Positions 12,401 to 19,153 of a DNA stretch of 64,000 nucleotides are shown in pieces. A program made the position numbers and the translations under genes. The notes beneath the pieces are model-generated. The model did not search any database and was not told the origin of the DNA. It saw only the letters and a list, made by a program, of their open reading frames with translations. This DNA comes from Nanoarchaeota archaeon (GTDB taxonomy: Archaea; EX4484-52; LFW-46). Location: positions 9,102-73,101 of the forward strand of contig JAHILE010000048.1 of assembly GCA_018897155.1 (NCBI GenBank), given 5' to 3'. Numbering within the stretch: position 1 is the first letter of the stretch; every line of letters starts with the position of its first letter.

Positions 12401-12405
12401 TTTAA
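6451..12405 (+). CDS. Giant single-pass surface protein, DUF2341 and Ig-like repeats
   Basis: This is a 1984-residue type I surface protein. A signal peptide (about 1-32, ending NIANA) is followed by a DUF2341-like domain (about 36-170, WFDTSWHFRI and later YFDTIENG). Many beta-sandwich modules rich in N-x-S/T sequons follow, including a two-module unit present twice in tandem (8323-9660). A Pro-rich then Gly-rich linker sits at about 1630-1650, then another beta domain, a juxtamembrane coiled coil (about 1790-1850), one membrane helix (about 1890-1912) and a cytoplasmic helical tail with a SHOCT-like hairpin. The ATG at 6463 may be the real start. It follows the coiled-coil gene by 17 nt. 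The ectodomain order resembles that of the ATPase gene at 1-3750, so the two may act as a pair. It is probably a glycosylated adhesin or sensor. Confidence 0.85.
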   Translation: MGFKMKQRVILFAMIAAIALLLSPLLVNIANAPTDPYWFDTSWHFRIALAINNTDYARDNWPIEHDMNFTALITQTGKSGTFDYNSIRIYAHNSTGGVMHPMKYQFDNASDSSAASNAAGTLVFLLNGTTAANEIRYFYVYFDTIENGAKSPPSFSTNLNYSWDGKEAHVNNSMLRWKIDTMRNENTSGLYDAKGNSATIFTQATSNRTIEYIQYSNGTNNFSFDFRNNATFISGPIMLRLEQAGNEMLWNNPDAITGAGWMKKTYVFYENTKWLKIIQNFTNIGGSSITRNSTNGGALSVNELIDNSLLPPFGNESNPMSRYGASDGSRGVGIINVNSSSNANYSAVYDAALDRIGINLNSTTLAPQESIIQTTVMQFDDVQYSDDQNLLPLRNQLLYPPIITQDNPQYITFMLESKTNYTIHNRNESVLITGNTTFDPYNISSSMNATLDMGTADSADDITIVLYDDGSAEHGDATASDTIFSNYFNLSEDSVFGTWNITINAYDISDILLNQSITAFNVTNEYSTSINISNPDGFVDRIINTTLNVKNKRYDTFIPGATLNCSYSGSGELTNITDYGNGTYLLNFTAPSITGSYLLNCSAIKFNNTGWAAQWFYTETSETMLLLNITPENHTTSNITRATGNSFIINLNATDIGGANAKYTNMTLSLPQNITANATNASCGTVIMGTSCLRDFNITIANGTSPGNYTLNTSVVWENPDTSKNTTNSSVTIYVLSNPQINITPANISGNAPDGKTVTIGTFTVWSIGNDNITNTTFNVTGIPDFSVSFSPQNISGLAAGSSQPVSVNVTVPSDYAPGNYTGTINASTINDGWKTIELNVAVPSTTNLSINITPQNYTSRNISYSNSESFNITINTSNTGVTGAKDVNISLSLPQNLSANSTIENCGNISTNSFCINQFNITISNQTAPGNYTFNITATWKNPDLSINSTTTNMTVAVLSNPLLNVSEGGISTILFDNTTAYAGNFTTYSLGNDNLTNITFNVTGLSNFTFTFLPANISTLGVNSSQLVSVNVSVPFAYSPGNYTGTINMSSINDGWKVIEINVSVLIRREWSISPTHCERAENPDTGTVCSVAVSNTGNAPINFTVNPSGINYTSANETNFTVAKNSTHSLVFLYNVSNITKDFFYSFYTINATDADASPQYSNFNITLIPYVIPLFSVNVLPNETEQRKNVEIMVNVTDRSTTGINWTQMNITLPNGTLETHNLTRIDVNGTFSQWYFNYSGIMNISNLTNMSGNLSNITLNYTGSTALRGTYNISITSQDNTGVAGDVNGSFKIHAKMLIGFLPGSTKYYQGSTGSLYYAATDSEDNALSGANVTIKIKDSSGNLTYLQTFSTGSSGQILPTPTFLLPNDAKVGQYNISAYTTYYDAIADKILNATNNASFSLQSGSSGGGGGLAAYVDTAVVWYPDNVMRFEMWFSYAGNVTDPDNMTLFVYDPASNLYFNISLTNANRSSAGLYNYRYAMPINTASGYYFAILTASKEGFVSQMVKPFRVAKGGPYDVKLTVLPPLEVSRQDYLSFEVLVENMGEVTQDVYIDYWTSYENNTYYYSGEAILTPVGVNITIIRTAYIFSNQPLGMNTLNLKVTYDSVQAPILLSANFEVVDDYINIPPPPPQPPPPDYDYESGGGGGGVIERIIYLPPEELPETDAAGIGKRSSIEIESYNKEINIVRGWTSLESVKVKNTGNTTLKNITLLLSGIPSSWFKITPKYYESLTSGNSTIFLIEFKIPNNAESGTYNIVFTASSIERTTEKVGRLIIFTSIEELVNQEIINLKIDVEKLEEDTDYSERLGRNISQIRDIIASARAQIKLAEDNAKKKVFDDALLNTQTASGLIKRGKRLLESLVTEEPSVSQKPTRNVWLMGLEALLIIILIAAIALWTIRSRGKLKWENIKAYLKKKTEKSATNEELKKELVAEKEKIARMTKLLESELKEGIITQNAYNELKKRNDEKRAKIEQQIKKI
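8323..9660 (+). repeat. Tandem duplication of a two-domain unit in the surface protein
   Basis: Two successive units of about 670 nt (223 codons) encode the same pair of modules. The first module carries N-I-T-P-x-N and SLPQN in both copies. The second carries NYTGTIN and INDGWK in both copies. The copies start near 8323 and 8992. They differ at many positions, so the duplication is old. Confidence 0.75.
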
Positions 12406-12432
12406 GCCGCAAACAAATCAAAAACCATGCGG

Positions 12433-12738
12433 TTATTTGCTCAAAATTCTCTTCTTTTCAAAAACAATCGCTATAAATACAAGGCCCATAAACGCAGTTA
12501 TCACAAGAATGCTTGCGGTATAGCTGACAATATCATTTATTATGTGATATGCACTTCCTTCTTTTGTGGTGCATGTCGTTTCACCGCCCTGCATAAAAAA
12601 AGAGTACTTTATTTCCGCCGCACCTCCGAAACTTTCGCAGATTTCCGCATGTATCGATTCGTGAAAGTATGTCTGTATTGAATTTACAAAAAGAAACATA
12701 ATTATGAGAACAATTATGTCGAAAATATAGTGCTTCAT
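12433..12738 (-). CDS. Small membrane protein with HExxH motif
   Basis: This 101-residue protein has an N-terminal membrane helix (about 5-20), then H26-E-S-I-H30, an HExxH zinc-protease motif, in the context TYFHESIHAE. Two cysteines lie in CTTKE, and a second hydrophobic helix (about 72-92) follows. HExxH next to a membrane helix recalls M50/site-2 and DUF3267-like peptidases, but the protein is far shorter than those. It may be a minimal membrane metallopeptidase or a diverged remnant. It converges with the surface operon and leaves 27 nt between the stop codons. Confidence 0.55.
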   Translation of the reverse strand: MKHYIFDIIVLIIMFLFVNSIQTYFHESIHAEICESFGGAAEIKYSFFMQGGETTCTTKEGSAYHIINDIVSYTASILVITAFMGLVFIAIVFEKKRILSK

Positions 12739-12796
12739 GAAATAAGATACTGCATCACAAGCTTAAAAATCGATAAATAATTGCGCGACAGATAAT

Positions 12797-13354
12797 TCAA
12801 GACTTTCTTCTAATGCTTACAACGGTTTTTCCGTTCTGAACCCCTTCATTTTTAACAATAAGCGAATAGGTTCCTGGAGATAGCTTATAATCTCCTGTCA
12901 AATTTATTCCTTTTTCGAAATATTCAAGTCCAACAGCCACCATATTTTTTTTAATAAAGGGAAATGCAAATGAAGGGATCACATATGTTTCAAAAACGCC
13001 GGACAAAACATCAGGCATTCTATCAGAGATTGTTCCAACATTGCCTTTTGTGAAAACAAAATACGCATTATTGTAATCCAAATCTTCGCTGATTGTCATT
13101 GAAGTCGCTGTAGAATCAACATTGTAAAAAATGCCGCCGCGGCTTACTACCGCAATTACTGTGGAATTTGCAAAATTCGATGCACCATATCTGCCTGATG
13201 TGCTTGTGACCGGCGCAAGTGTTGGAGATTCCACAGACACTTCAACCGAATGGCCCGAAGATGCATACGAAACATATGCCAGGGATGCAAATAATACAAC
13301 TATACTCAAAGAGAGTAAAATGCAATTACTGCGTTCTTTGAAAAAAGCAGACAT
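12797..13354 (-). CDS. Secreted or membrane-anchored beta-rich protein
   Basis: The start is placed at the ATG at 13354, about 25 nt after a minus-strand TATA box (13376-13384); an in-frame start also exists at 13366. A short charged N-terminus and one hydrophobic segment (about 11-32) form a signal peptide or anchor. About 150 residues of beta-rich sequence follow, ending in Lys/Arg. A segment near the C-terminus (LSPGTYSLIVKNEG) resembles a carboxypeptidase-regulatory-like beta fold. No catalytic motif is visible and I do not recognise the family. Confidence 0.6.
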   Translation of the reverse strand: MSAFFKERSNCILLSLSIVVLFASLAYVSYASSGHSVEVSVESPTLAPVTSTSGRYGASNFANSTVIAVVSRGGIFYNVDSTATSMTISEDLDYNNAYFVFTKGNVGTISDRMPDVLSGVFETYVIPSFAFPFIKKNMVAVGLEYFEKGINLTGDYKLSPGTYSLIVKNEGVQNGKTVVSIRRKS

Positions 13355-13375
13355 TTTACATAGCATAAAAACACA

Positions 13376-13456
13376 ATATACTATTATTTGCGCCCGCTTA
13401 TATACGTACGGCGCAGCTCTTTGTGGTTCGCATCGAGTGGCGAAAACATATAAATC
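13376..13456. promoter_or_regulatory. Divergent promoter region upstream of atpD
   Basis: The plus strand has CATATAAATC at about 13446-13455, about 28 nt before the atpD ATG, with no clear Shine-Dalgarno site. The minus strand has AGTATATTG at 13376-13384, serving the secreted protein gene. Both spacings fit leaderless or near-leaderless transcripts. Confidence 0.5.
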
Positions 13457-13483
13457 TATAGAATTATCTATTAGTGTGATGCT

Positions 13484-14098
13484 ATGGAAATAAAGCCGAC
13501 GCGCTCGGAACTAATGAAGCTAAAGAAGAAAATCAAGCTTGCTAAAAGCGGCCATAATCTTCTTAAGAAAAAACGCGACGGATTAATCATAGAGTTCTTT
13601 GAAATTCTAAAACAGGCAAAAACAGTGCGCAAAGAGCTAACTGACGCTTACAAAAAAGCCCGCCATAATGTTGATGTCGCATCTGCCGTTGAAGGTGTAT
13701 TTCCGCTTAAAACAGCAGCTATGACAGTAAGCCCCTATACCCCAATAGAGCTTTCTAGCAAAAACATAATGGGTGTGGTGGTGCCGAAAATAAAGACTGA
13801 AAAAAACACCAAAACACAAGTTTACAGCTATATAAGGGGCTCAATAGCGATTGATGAAGCGATAGCGACATACAAACAGGTTCTTGAAAAAGCAGTGACT
13901 GCTGCCGAAGTAGAGACGGCGATGCTTAAGCTTCTCCAAGAGATAGAAAAAACAAAGCGCCGAGTAAACGCACTCGAATTCTCACTCATACCAAAAATGC
14001 AGAAAGAGGCTTCTTTTGTCACGCTGCGCCTCGAAGAAATGGAACGTGAGAATATCTTCAGACTGAAGAGAATCAAAAATAGACTTAAGTCAGCTTAA
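13484..14098 (+). CDS. atpD: V/A-type ATP synthase subunit D
   Basis: This is the central-stalk subunit that couples the A1 head to the membrane ring of the archaeal ATP synthase. The 204-residue length is typical. The N-terminal signature PTRSELMKLKKKIKLA and the following LLKKKRDGL, a long helix and a C-terminal long helix (about 145-200) match the subunit D antiparallel coiled coil. No other ATP synthase subunit is near, so the genes are split in this genome. Transcription is probably leaderless from the TATA box at about 13450. Confidence 0.92.
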   Translation: MEIKPTRSELMKLKKKIKLAKSGHNLLKKKRDGLIIEFFEILKQAKTVRKELTDAYKKARHNVDVASAVEGVFPLKTAAMTVSPYTPIELSSKNIMGVVVPKIKTEKNTKTQVYSYIRGSIAIDEAIATYKQVLEKAVTAAEVETAMLKLLQEIEKTKRRVNALEFSLIPKMQKEASFVTLRLEEMERENIFRLKRIKNRLKSA

Positions 14099-14146
14099 AA
14101 ACAACATACTAGTAACGCTTATTAACTGTCTTAAGCAATATATATT

Positions 14147-14893
14147 ATGGTAGTTTCCAGCAATCCCATAACAAAAATACTTCTCGAAGTGCCCGCCAAT
14201 GCAGACTTGGGCGATATTTCAATAACACACGGCGCTGTTGCAGAAGTTTTTGATTCAACAGGGGCTCTTTCGCGCAAGCCTTTCGAGCTTGCGGAACATG
14301 CACATCCTGCCGAGGTTTGGTTCGAGCTGAATATTTCAAATAGCCGCTTCAAAGATGGGCTTGAGGAAATGAATAAACTGGCGCACATGGGATTTTCAAA
14401 CTTTAAAATACTGCTCTCAGGGTTAAAAGATCCAAGCGACATCTATCGCGTGCGCCTTATTGCGGCTGAGCAAGGATTTTCCTTCGGCATGGAAATTCCT
14501 TTCGGAATTCTTGTCGAATACCCTGCAATGGCCCTTTCATACGAAGCGATTTCAAAAGCAGGCGCCTCATTTGCCCTTATGGATATAGACACCCTCTCAA
14601 AAAGAATATTATTTTCTGAAAAAACGCCTGACGGACTTCCTGATCCGGTGGCTAAAGTAATGGAAGATTCAATAACGCACTTCAAAGGTATGCGAATGCA
14701 CGTCTCTGCGCGCGGAAATATGCTTGAAAATGCCGCAGTCATAAAGGAACTGACAAATTTGGGAATTGATTCTGTCGTATCACACCCCGATAAAAAGGAA
14801 AGACTGAAGCTAAAACTGCTTCATGCAGAAAAAAGCCATGAGATTGATTTCTTAAAGGCTAAGATGCGCATGCACCTCAAGTCGCGAGCGTAA
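14147..14893 (+). CDS. Stand-alone PEP-synthase-like TIM-barrel domain
   Basis: The 248-residue protein resembles the C-terminal barrel of PEP-utilising enzymes (PEP synthase, PPDK, PtsI). Visible matches are the strand GMEIPFGILVEYPAMAL, the following SKAGASFALMDIDTL, and the last strand LGIDSVVSHPDKK. The phospho-His swivel and ATP-grasp domains of a full PEP synthase are absent. The usual Cys-Gly and Asn-Asp-Leu catalytic positions look changed (SARGN and MDIDT), so catalysis is doubtful. It lies between atpD and tbp, on the same strand. A role in pyruvate/PEP binding or regulation is only inference. Confidence 0.6.
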   Translation: MVVSSNPITKILLEVPANADLGDISITHGAVAEVFDSTGALSRKPFELAEHAHPAEVWFELNISNSRFKDGLEEMNKLAHMGFSNFKILLSGLKDPSDIYRVRLIAAEQGFSFGMEIPFGILVEYPAMALSYEAISKAGASFALMDIDTLSKRILFSEKTPDGLPDPVAKVMEDSITHFKGMRMHVSARGNMLENAAVIKELTNLGIDSVVSHPDKKERLKLKLLHAEKSHEIDFLKAKMRMHLKSRA

Positions 14894-15063
14894 AAAATCA
14901 CAATCCAGTTGATTTTCAAGCTTTCGACGTGGCCAAAAAGTTTGTCGAGCAAACGGCATGAGTTTCATCGCATTCATACTCACATTGCAATGAAAAATCA
15001 ATAGACGTACAGAGATTGAACAAAGAAGCGGTCGGAAATATATCAAAGTATTTAAATAGCGGT

Positions 15064-15073
15064 GTATATATAA
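15064..15073 (+). promoter_or_regulatory. TATA box of tbp
   Basis: TATATATAAT lies about 30 nt before the ATG at 15100, leaving a leader of only a few bases. The 207 bases between the preceding stop codon and this gene hold no other clear element. Confidence 0.6.
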
Positions 15074-15099
15074 TAGACTATCATTTCTAAGGGATTCTA

Positions 15100-15642
15100 A
15101 TGGGGGGTAATACAATAATAAGAAACGTAGTTGCATCTTGCAGCACTGATTCAAAAATACCGCTTTCTCGCCTGGCTGTGGGCCTTGAGGGTACTGAATA
15201 CGAGCCGGAGCAATTTCCGGGACTCGTCATGCGCCTGACTGATCCAAAAGCTGCTGCGCTAATATTCAACTCGGGAAAAATCGTGTGCACTGGAACAAAA
15301 TCGCCCGAAGATGCAAAATGCGCAATCGATAAATTAGTGCAGACAATACAGACTCTTGGCGTAAATATCGGAAAAGTAAGAGACATCACAATACAAAATA
15401 TTGTGGCGTCAGCAAACATGGATGCAAAATTGAATCTTAATAAAATAGCTGTGGAACTTGAAGGAACAGAATATGATCCCGAACAGTTTCCCGGACTGAT
15501 TTACCGGCTTGATGATCCACGGGTTGTGTTTCTCTTATTCACATCCGGAAAAGTGATATGCACCGGAGGAAAAAGCCAAAAGGAACTGAATAGAAGCATT
15601 GAAAAGCTTCGTGAGAACCTGATTGGAATTAACGCGCTTTGA
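15100..15642 (+). CDS. tbp: TATA-box-binding protein
   Basis: This is the archaeal general transcription factor that binds and bends the TATA box and recruits TFB and RNA polymerase. The 180 residues form the two direct repeats of the TBP saddle. Each repeat carries NIVAS- or NVVAS-type and LEGTEY-PEQFPGL motifs (about 8-90 and 98-178), and each ends with the F-x-SGK-(V/I)-(I/V)-CTG strand. No acidic C-terminal tail is present. Confidence 0.97.
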   Translation: MGGNTIIRNVVASCSTDSKIPLSRLAVGLEGTEYEPEQFPGLVMRLTDPKAAALIFNSGKIVCTGTKSPEDAKCAIDKLVQTIQTLGVNIGKVRDITIQNIVASANMDAKLNLNKIAVELEGTEYDPEQFPGLIYRLDDPRVVFLLFTSGKVICTGGKSQKELNRSIEKLRENLIGINAL

Positions 15643-15710
15643 ATATCATTCGCAATTTTCGGCAAATAAAATCCGAAAATCCCGATAGACATTTATCAAA
15701 CTACGAACAC

Positions 15711-15792
15711 AAAAAAATCGGGGGGTTTTTAATAAGGCTATCTTCTACGCTGATTCCCAGCCGGAATAATTTGATATCCCATTCTGTCGGCC
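15711..15792 (-). ncRNA. Candidate small RNA between tbp and the 16-residue peptide gene
   Basis: A minus-strand TATA-like box (AATATATAG, 15812-15820) stands about 25 nt before GGCCG at about 15792. The transcript would then run through two possible hairpins, GCCG...GAAT with ATTC-CGGC and GCTG-GGAAT-CAGC. It would end in CCCCCCGATTTTTTT at about 15711, a U-tract of the kind that ends archaeal transcription. No coding frame or known RNA motif fits. The remaining bases of the 15643-16026 gap hold only the hairpin listed next. Confidence 0.25.
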
Positions 15793-15947
15793 GCCTGTTT
15801 TTCGGCAATGTCTATATATTCGCATATCAGCGCGCATCATTCAACAAAAATAGGCAACGAATGGATAAGAAGAATGTTTTTTGTTGCAGTGCTTCGTATG
15901 TTGCTGGAATTGATATTAAAAAATTAAAATAATAAGAAAAATATAAA

Positions 15948-15976
15948 GCGAAACCCCGAAATGCCGGGAGTTTCGC
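15948..15976. other. Strong hairpin in the tbp/gatE gap
   Basis: GCGAAACCCCG pairs with CGGGAGTTTCGC in an 11-bp stem with one bulged A and a 6-nt loop. It lies 50 nt downstream of the 16-residue peptide gene on the minus strand. It may mark the 3' end of that transcript. Confidence 0.45.
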
Positions 15977-16026
15977 AAATTAATTAATTTAGAGAGATTA
16001 AAATTGAGTTAAAATAAATTTCGGGA

Positions 16027-16077
16027 TTATTTTTTCTTTTTCTTGCCCTTTGCTACTGCTTTCTTCTTTGCTGCCAT
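16027..16077 (-). CDS. 16-residue Lys/Ala peptide
   Basis: The reading frame encodes MAAKKKAVAKGKKKKK. It looks real because of its upstream signals. A minus-strand TATA box (CTATATATAC, 16153-16162) lies about 75 nt before the ATG. A strong Shine-Dalgarno site, GGGGTGAT, ends 3 nt before the ATG, which is rare in this window. The predicted leader of about 55 nt has a hairpin at 16103-16128. The product is a highly basic tail-like peptide, possibly nucleic-acid or ribosome bound. I recognise no family. Confidence 0.5.
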   Translation of the reverse strand: MAAKKKAVAKGKKKKK

Positions 16078-16080
16078 TTT

Positions 16081-16162
16081 ATCACCCCATAATTTTGAAT
16101 TGCTTGAAAAATACACAAGTATTTCAAGATAGTAACTATTATATGCCCCATAGTATATATAG
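16081..16162 (-). promoter_or_regulatory. Promoter, leader hairpin and ribosome site of the 16-residue peptide gene
   Basis: In order on the minus strand: TATA box CTATATATAC (16153-16162), a start point expected near 16132, a hairpin of CTTGAAATAC with GTATTTTTCAAG (16103-16128), and GGGGTGAT (16081-16088). The hairpin just before the ribosome site could control translation. Confidence 0.45.
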
Positions 16163-16236
16163 TTTTTTTTAAAAATACTTTTTTCAGAAAAAATTTCAGA
16201 ATTTTTTTCAAATATTTTTTTAGAAAAAAATAAAAA

Positions 16237-18063
16237 TTATTTTGCAATAATTCTTTTCAGCACCTCTGCAATCTCTTTTCCGCTTGCGCGCCCGGCAAGC
16301 TCTTTCATTGCCGCGCCGATAATGACATTCATTTTGCCGGTTTTTTCGCGCAAAATTATTTCTTCAAGTATTTTTTCAAGATCCTGCGCAGAAATTTTGG
16401 GCGCTGCTGAAATTATTTCTGAAATCGGCTTTCCTGTGCGCGAATATTCCAGAACAACCTGCGCAATTTTGTTTTTTTCGATTTTCCCATTTGAAAGCAA
16501 CTCAAAGATTTCACGAAAAATAGCTTCGCTGATTTTCTCAATCTCAATGTTTTCCCGGGATTTTAATTGTGGAAGCGTGTTTGTAAAAAATATTGCGATA
16601 GTTTTTTTCTCGGATTCGTGTTTTTCTGCGATGCTTTCAAAAATATCCAGATAATCCGACGCAATTATCTGGCCTGCAAGCTCTCCGCCGATTTCTTTTT
16701 GGATATGCGCAAATTTTTCATCAAGCGTTTCAGGTCTCTTTATTTTCCGAATTTCCGATTTCAAAACAACAATTGGCGCGACATCAGTTTCCGGATACAT
16801 CCTTGCCGCGCCCGGAAGAGGGCGCATAAATTCCGAATCGCCATTTGCAAGGGCGCGGCGCGTCTCTTTAGGAACGCCATCAAGCAATTCATTTACACGA
16901 TTTAGAACTGCATTCATCGCATTTTCCGCAGTATTTTTATCTGCGGCGACAATCGCGATAAGGTCACCATCCTTTGCTCCGAGAAATTTTCGCAGCTCGA
17001 CAAATTCATTTATTATGCCGTATTTTGCCAGGTCTTCATCAGAATGTATTATTCCTTTGACTTTTGCTTTTGCGCGCGCGAAACCTGCGACTTCATTTCC
17101 AAGAGTCCTAAAATCATTAAGCTTTTCCTTGAAAAGTCCTGCGATTTTTTCCAGCTTTATTGCATAAATCTCTTTTCCGCCAAGTATTTTTGACTGCGAG
17201 CCCTTGAAAACCGATGTTGCGTTGATAAAATACAATTCCTGTTTTTTGAAATCCCTTTCTTGGAGTTTTTGTTTTATATTCAAAAGCCCCGTCTGGCGCA
17301 AAACTTCCTGATTCACAAGTTCAGGAATCATTTTAAGGTCCTGCGCGCCTTTTATTTCCGTCCGTGCGCCGTCTTTTATTGAAACATTTACATCCTGCCT
17401 GATTGTGCCTATGCCGCGCATCACATTTCCCGTGCTTTTCAGAAGCATGCCGATTTTTTCCGCGGTTTCTTTTGCATGCTCAGGGCTCTTTATATCCGGC
17501 GCAGTCCCGATTTCAACAAGCGGAATTCCGAGGCGGTTAAGGCCAAAAACAGTTTCCCCATCGCGAGTTTCAAGAATCTGGCAGCTTTCCTCCTCAAGCG
17601 AAATATTTGCTATGCCGACAAACCCTTTGGATGTTTCCAGATTTCCGTCAATTCCGACAATCGCGGTTCTCTGGAATCCTGAAGTGTTTGAGCCGTCAAT
17701 CACTGTCTTTCGCATGAAATGAAGCTCTTGTGGAATTTTTGCAGAAAACATTTTTGATATAAGAAGCGAGATTTTGAGGGCGTCCTGATTTACGCTATGC
17801 GGCGGCTCTTCATCCATTTCCACAAGGCATGATGATTTCGGATAGATCTTGTAAATAAATTCCTTTTCGCGGCCAAGCTCGTGCATTACTGCGGCATCCA
17901 CTTTACCAAGCTCGCCAGCCACTGCGCGCAGCTTGCGCGTTATTTCTGATTTTGAGGCTTCATCCACATCAGTCGCGCAATTGCAGAATAATTTCTTTGT
18001 CTTAAGGCGGCGGTGTATTTCAATGCCGCATTTAAATCCCATCTTCTGGTAATCAAGTTCCAT
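16237..18063 (-). CDS. gatE: Glu-tRNA(Gln) amidotransferase subunit E
   Basis: GatE is the tRNA-binding and kinase subunit of the archaeal GatDE enzyme, which turns Glu-tRNA(Gln) into Gln-tRNA(Gln). The 608-residue length is near the usual 620-635. The GatB/E cradle motifs are present: GIEIHRRL near the N-terminus, then CNCATD, MDEEPPH and the kinase-type core GIGTIRQDVNVSI and IKGAQDL. An inserted AspRS-like domain (about 280-400) and a C-terminal helical YqeY-like tail (about 490-608) follow. Its partner gatD lies 13 kb away on the same strand at 31392-32717. The start at 18063 follows GGAT. Confidence 0.96.
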   Translation of the reverse strand: MELDYQKMGFKCGIEIHRRLKTKKLFCNCATDVDEASKSEITRKLRAVAGELGKVDAAVMHELGREKEFIYKIYPKSSCLVEMDEEPPHSVNQDALKISLLISKMFSAKIPQELHFMRKTVIDGSNTSGFQRTAIVGIDGNLETSKGFVGIANISLEEESCQILETRDGETVFGLNRLGIPLVEIGTAPDIKSPEHAKETAEKIGMLLKSTGNVMRGIGTIRQDVNVSIKDGARTEIKGAQDLKMIPELVNQEVLRQTGLLNIKQKLQERDFKKQELYFINATSVFKGSQSKILGGKEIYAIKLEKIAGLFKEKLNDFRTLGNEVAGFARAKAKVKGIIHSDEDLAKYGIINEFVELRKFLGAKDGDLIAIVAADKNTAENAMNAVLNRVNELLDGVPKETRRALANGDSEFMRPLPGAARMYPETDVAPIVVLKSEIRKIKRPETLDEKFAHIQKEIGGELAGQIIASDYLDIFESIAEKHESEKKTIAIFFTNTLPQLKSRENIEIEKISEAIFREIFELLSNGKIEKNKIAQVVLEYSRTGKPISEIISAAPKISAQDLEKILEEIILREKTGKMNVIIGAAMKELAGRASGKEIAEVLKRIIAK

Positions 18064-18145
18064 TATATCCGCCTAAATATAGTTATTTATCTAATGAAGT
18101 ATATTAATAATATGAATATACGCCTATTAAGGGGTTGAAAGATCA

Positions 18146-19069
18146 ATGAAATCAGGAATTGTAGCATTTTTGGCAGTGCTTGTAATTATGTCAAGCACTA
18201 GCAATGCGATGAAAATAGAATCATACGGCATTGTATCGGAAATTACTGATGATAACGCGGTTCGCCAGAAAATGCTGATAACAATATTAAACAATGAAGC
18301 CCGCGAACTTAACAGCGGCTCAATTTCCGCGCCTTTGGATTCCAAAATAGTTTCAATAACTGACAATTACGGCGACCTCGATTACAATATCGAGAAAAAC
18401 GGCAAGTCAGATATCCTATTCAGGTTATCAAAGCCGTTGCAAAGTGGCGAGCCGCGCATCATAGTGATATATCTCGAAACCACAGGCCTTATAAAGAATA
18501 CGGGGGATTATTTCGAATACTTGTTGGTATTTACGCCAAAACAAAACATATCTAATTTCGAGCATCTCCTGAAACTTCCCGAGGGCGCAAAGCTATACTC
18601 TTCCGAGCAATTTGCAGTTGTTTTCCCGGAGGCAAAAATCGGAAAAATAAATGATGTGATCTCTGTTGAATGGATTTCTGATCTGGCTGCCGGAGAGCCG
18701 CAGGTATTTCTCGCAAGATTCAAAACAGAACACATTAACTGGAAATCCATGGGCATGGCGGTTGCATTAATTATGGCAATGATTGTTCTGGGGCGTTACC
18801 TACAAAAAATTCTGAAAAAAAACATCAACAGAAAAAAAGAAGATTTTGTAGTGCGCTCGTTGAACCTGTTAAACGAAAGCGAAAAGCCCATTGTAGAATC
18901 AGTTATAAGACATCCTGGAATAAAGCAGAATGAACTTCGCGAGATGCTAAATTACAGAAAATCGGCGATAAGCAAAATTATAAGCAGGCTTGAAGCAAGA
19001 GAAATAATAGAGCGCAAGAAATCCGGCAAGATAAACCGGATTTATCCGGGAGATCGCCTGAAAAACTAA
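18146..19069 (+). CDS. Membrane-bound one-component regulator with winged helix
   Basis: The 307-residue protein has a signal peptide (about 1-21), an extracellular beta-rich domain (about 22-195), one membrane helix (about 203-222) and a cytoplasmic winged-helix domain (about 235-300). The helix-turn-helix is visible as IKQNELREMLNYRKSAISKIISRL, shown here in parts: IKQNELREML and KSAISKIISRL. This layout is a known archaeal type that senses an outside signal and regulates genes directly. The likely target is the secreted repeat protein and lipoprotein that follow on the same strand. That link rests only on position. Confidence 0.75.
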   Translation: MKSGIVAFLAVLVIMSSTSNAMKIESYGIVSEITDDNAVRQKMLITILNNEARELNSGSISAPLDSKIVSITDNYGDLDYNIEKNGKSDILFRLSKPLQSGEPRIIVIYLETTGLIKNTGDYFEYLLVFTPKQNISNFEHLLKLPEGAKLYSSEQFAVVFPEAKIGKINDVISVEWISDLAAGEPQVFLARFKTEHINWKSMGMAVALIMAMIVLGRYLQKILKKNINRKKEDFVVRSLNLLNESEKPIVESVIRHPGIKQNELREMLNYRKSAISKIISRLEAREIIERKKSGKINRIYPGDRLKN

Positions 19070-19153
19070 TTTTTGCAACGGTTTCCACAACAGATAGTTA
19101 TATGGTTTCCGCCAAAAAAATAAGAGGCTTAAATAACAGCCCAAGGTGAAATT

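Noticed and set aside
12427-12681. An 84-codon plus-strand frame
   Set aside because: It is the shadow of the HExxH membrane protein, which has a coherent hydrophobic pattern.
14894-15060. Possible C/D-box small RNA before tbp
   Set aside because: A GCGATGA-like box exists on the minus strand but no matching D box or guide spacing was found.
15639-15932. A 97-codon frame after tbp
   Set aside because: Its composition is irregular, no ribosome site precedes it, and it overlaps a better RNA candidate on the other strand.
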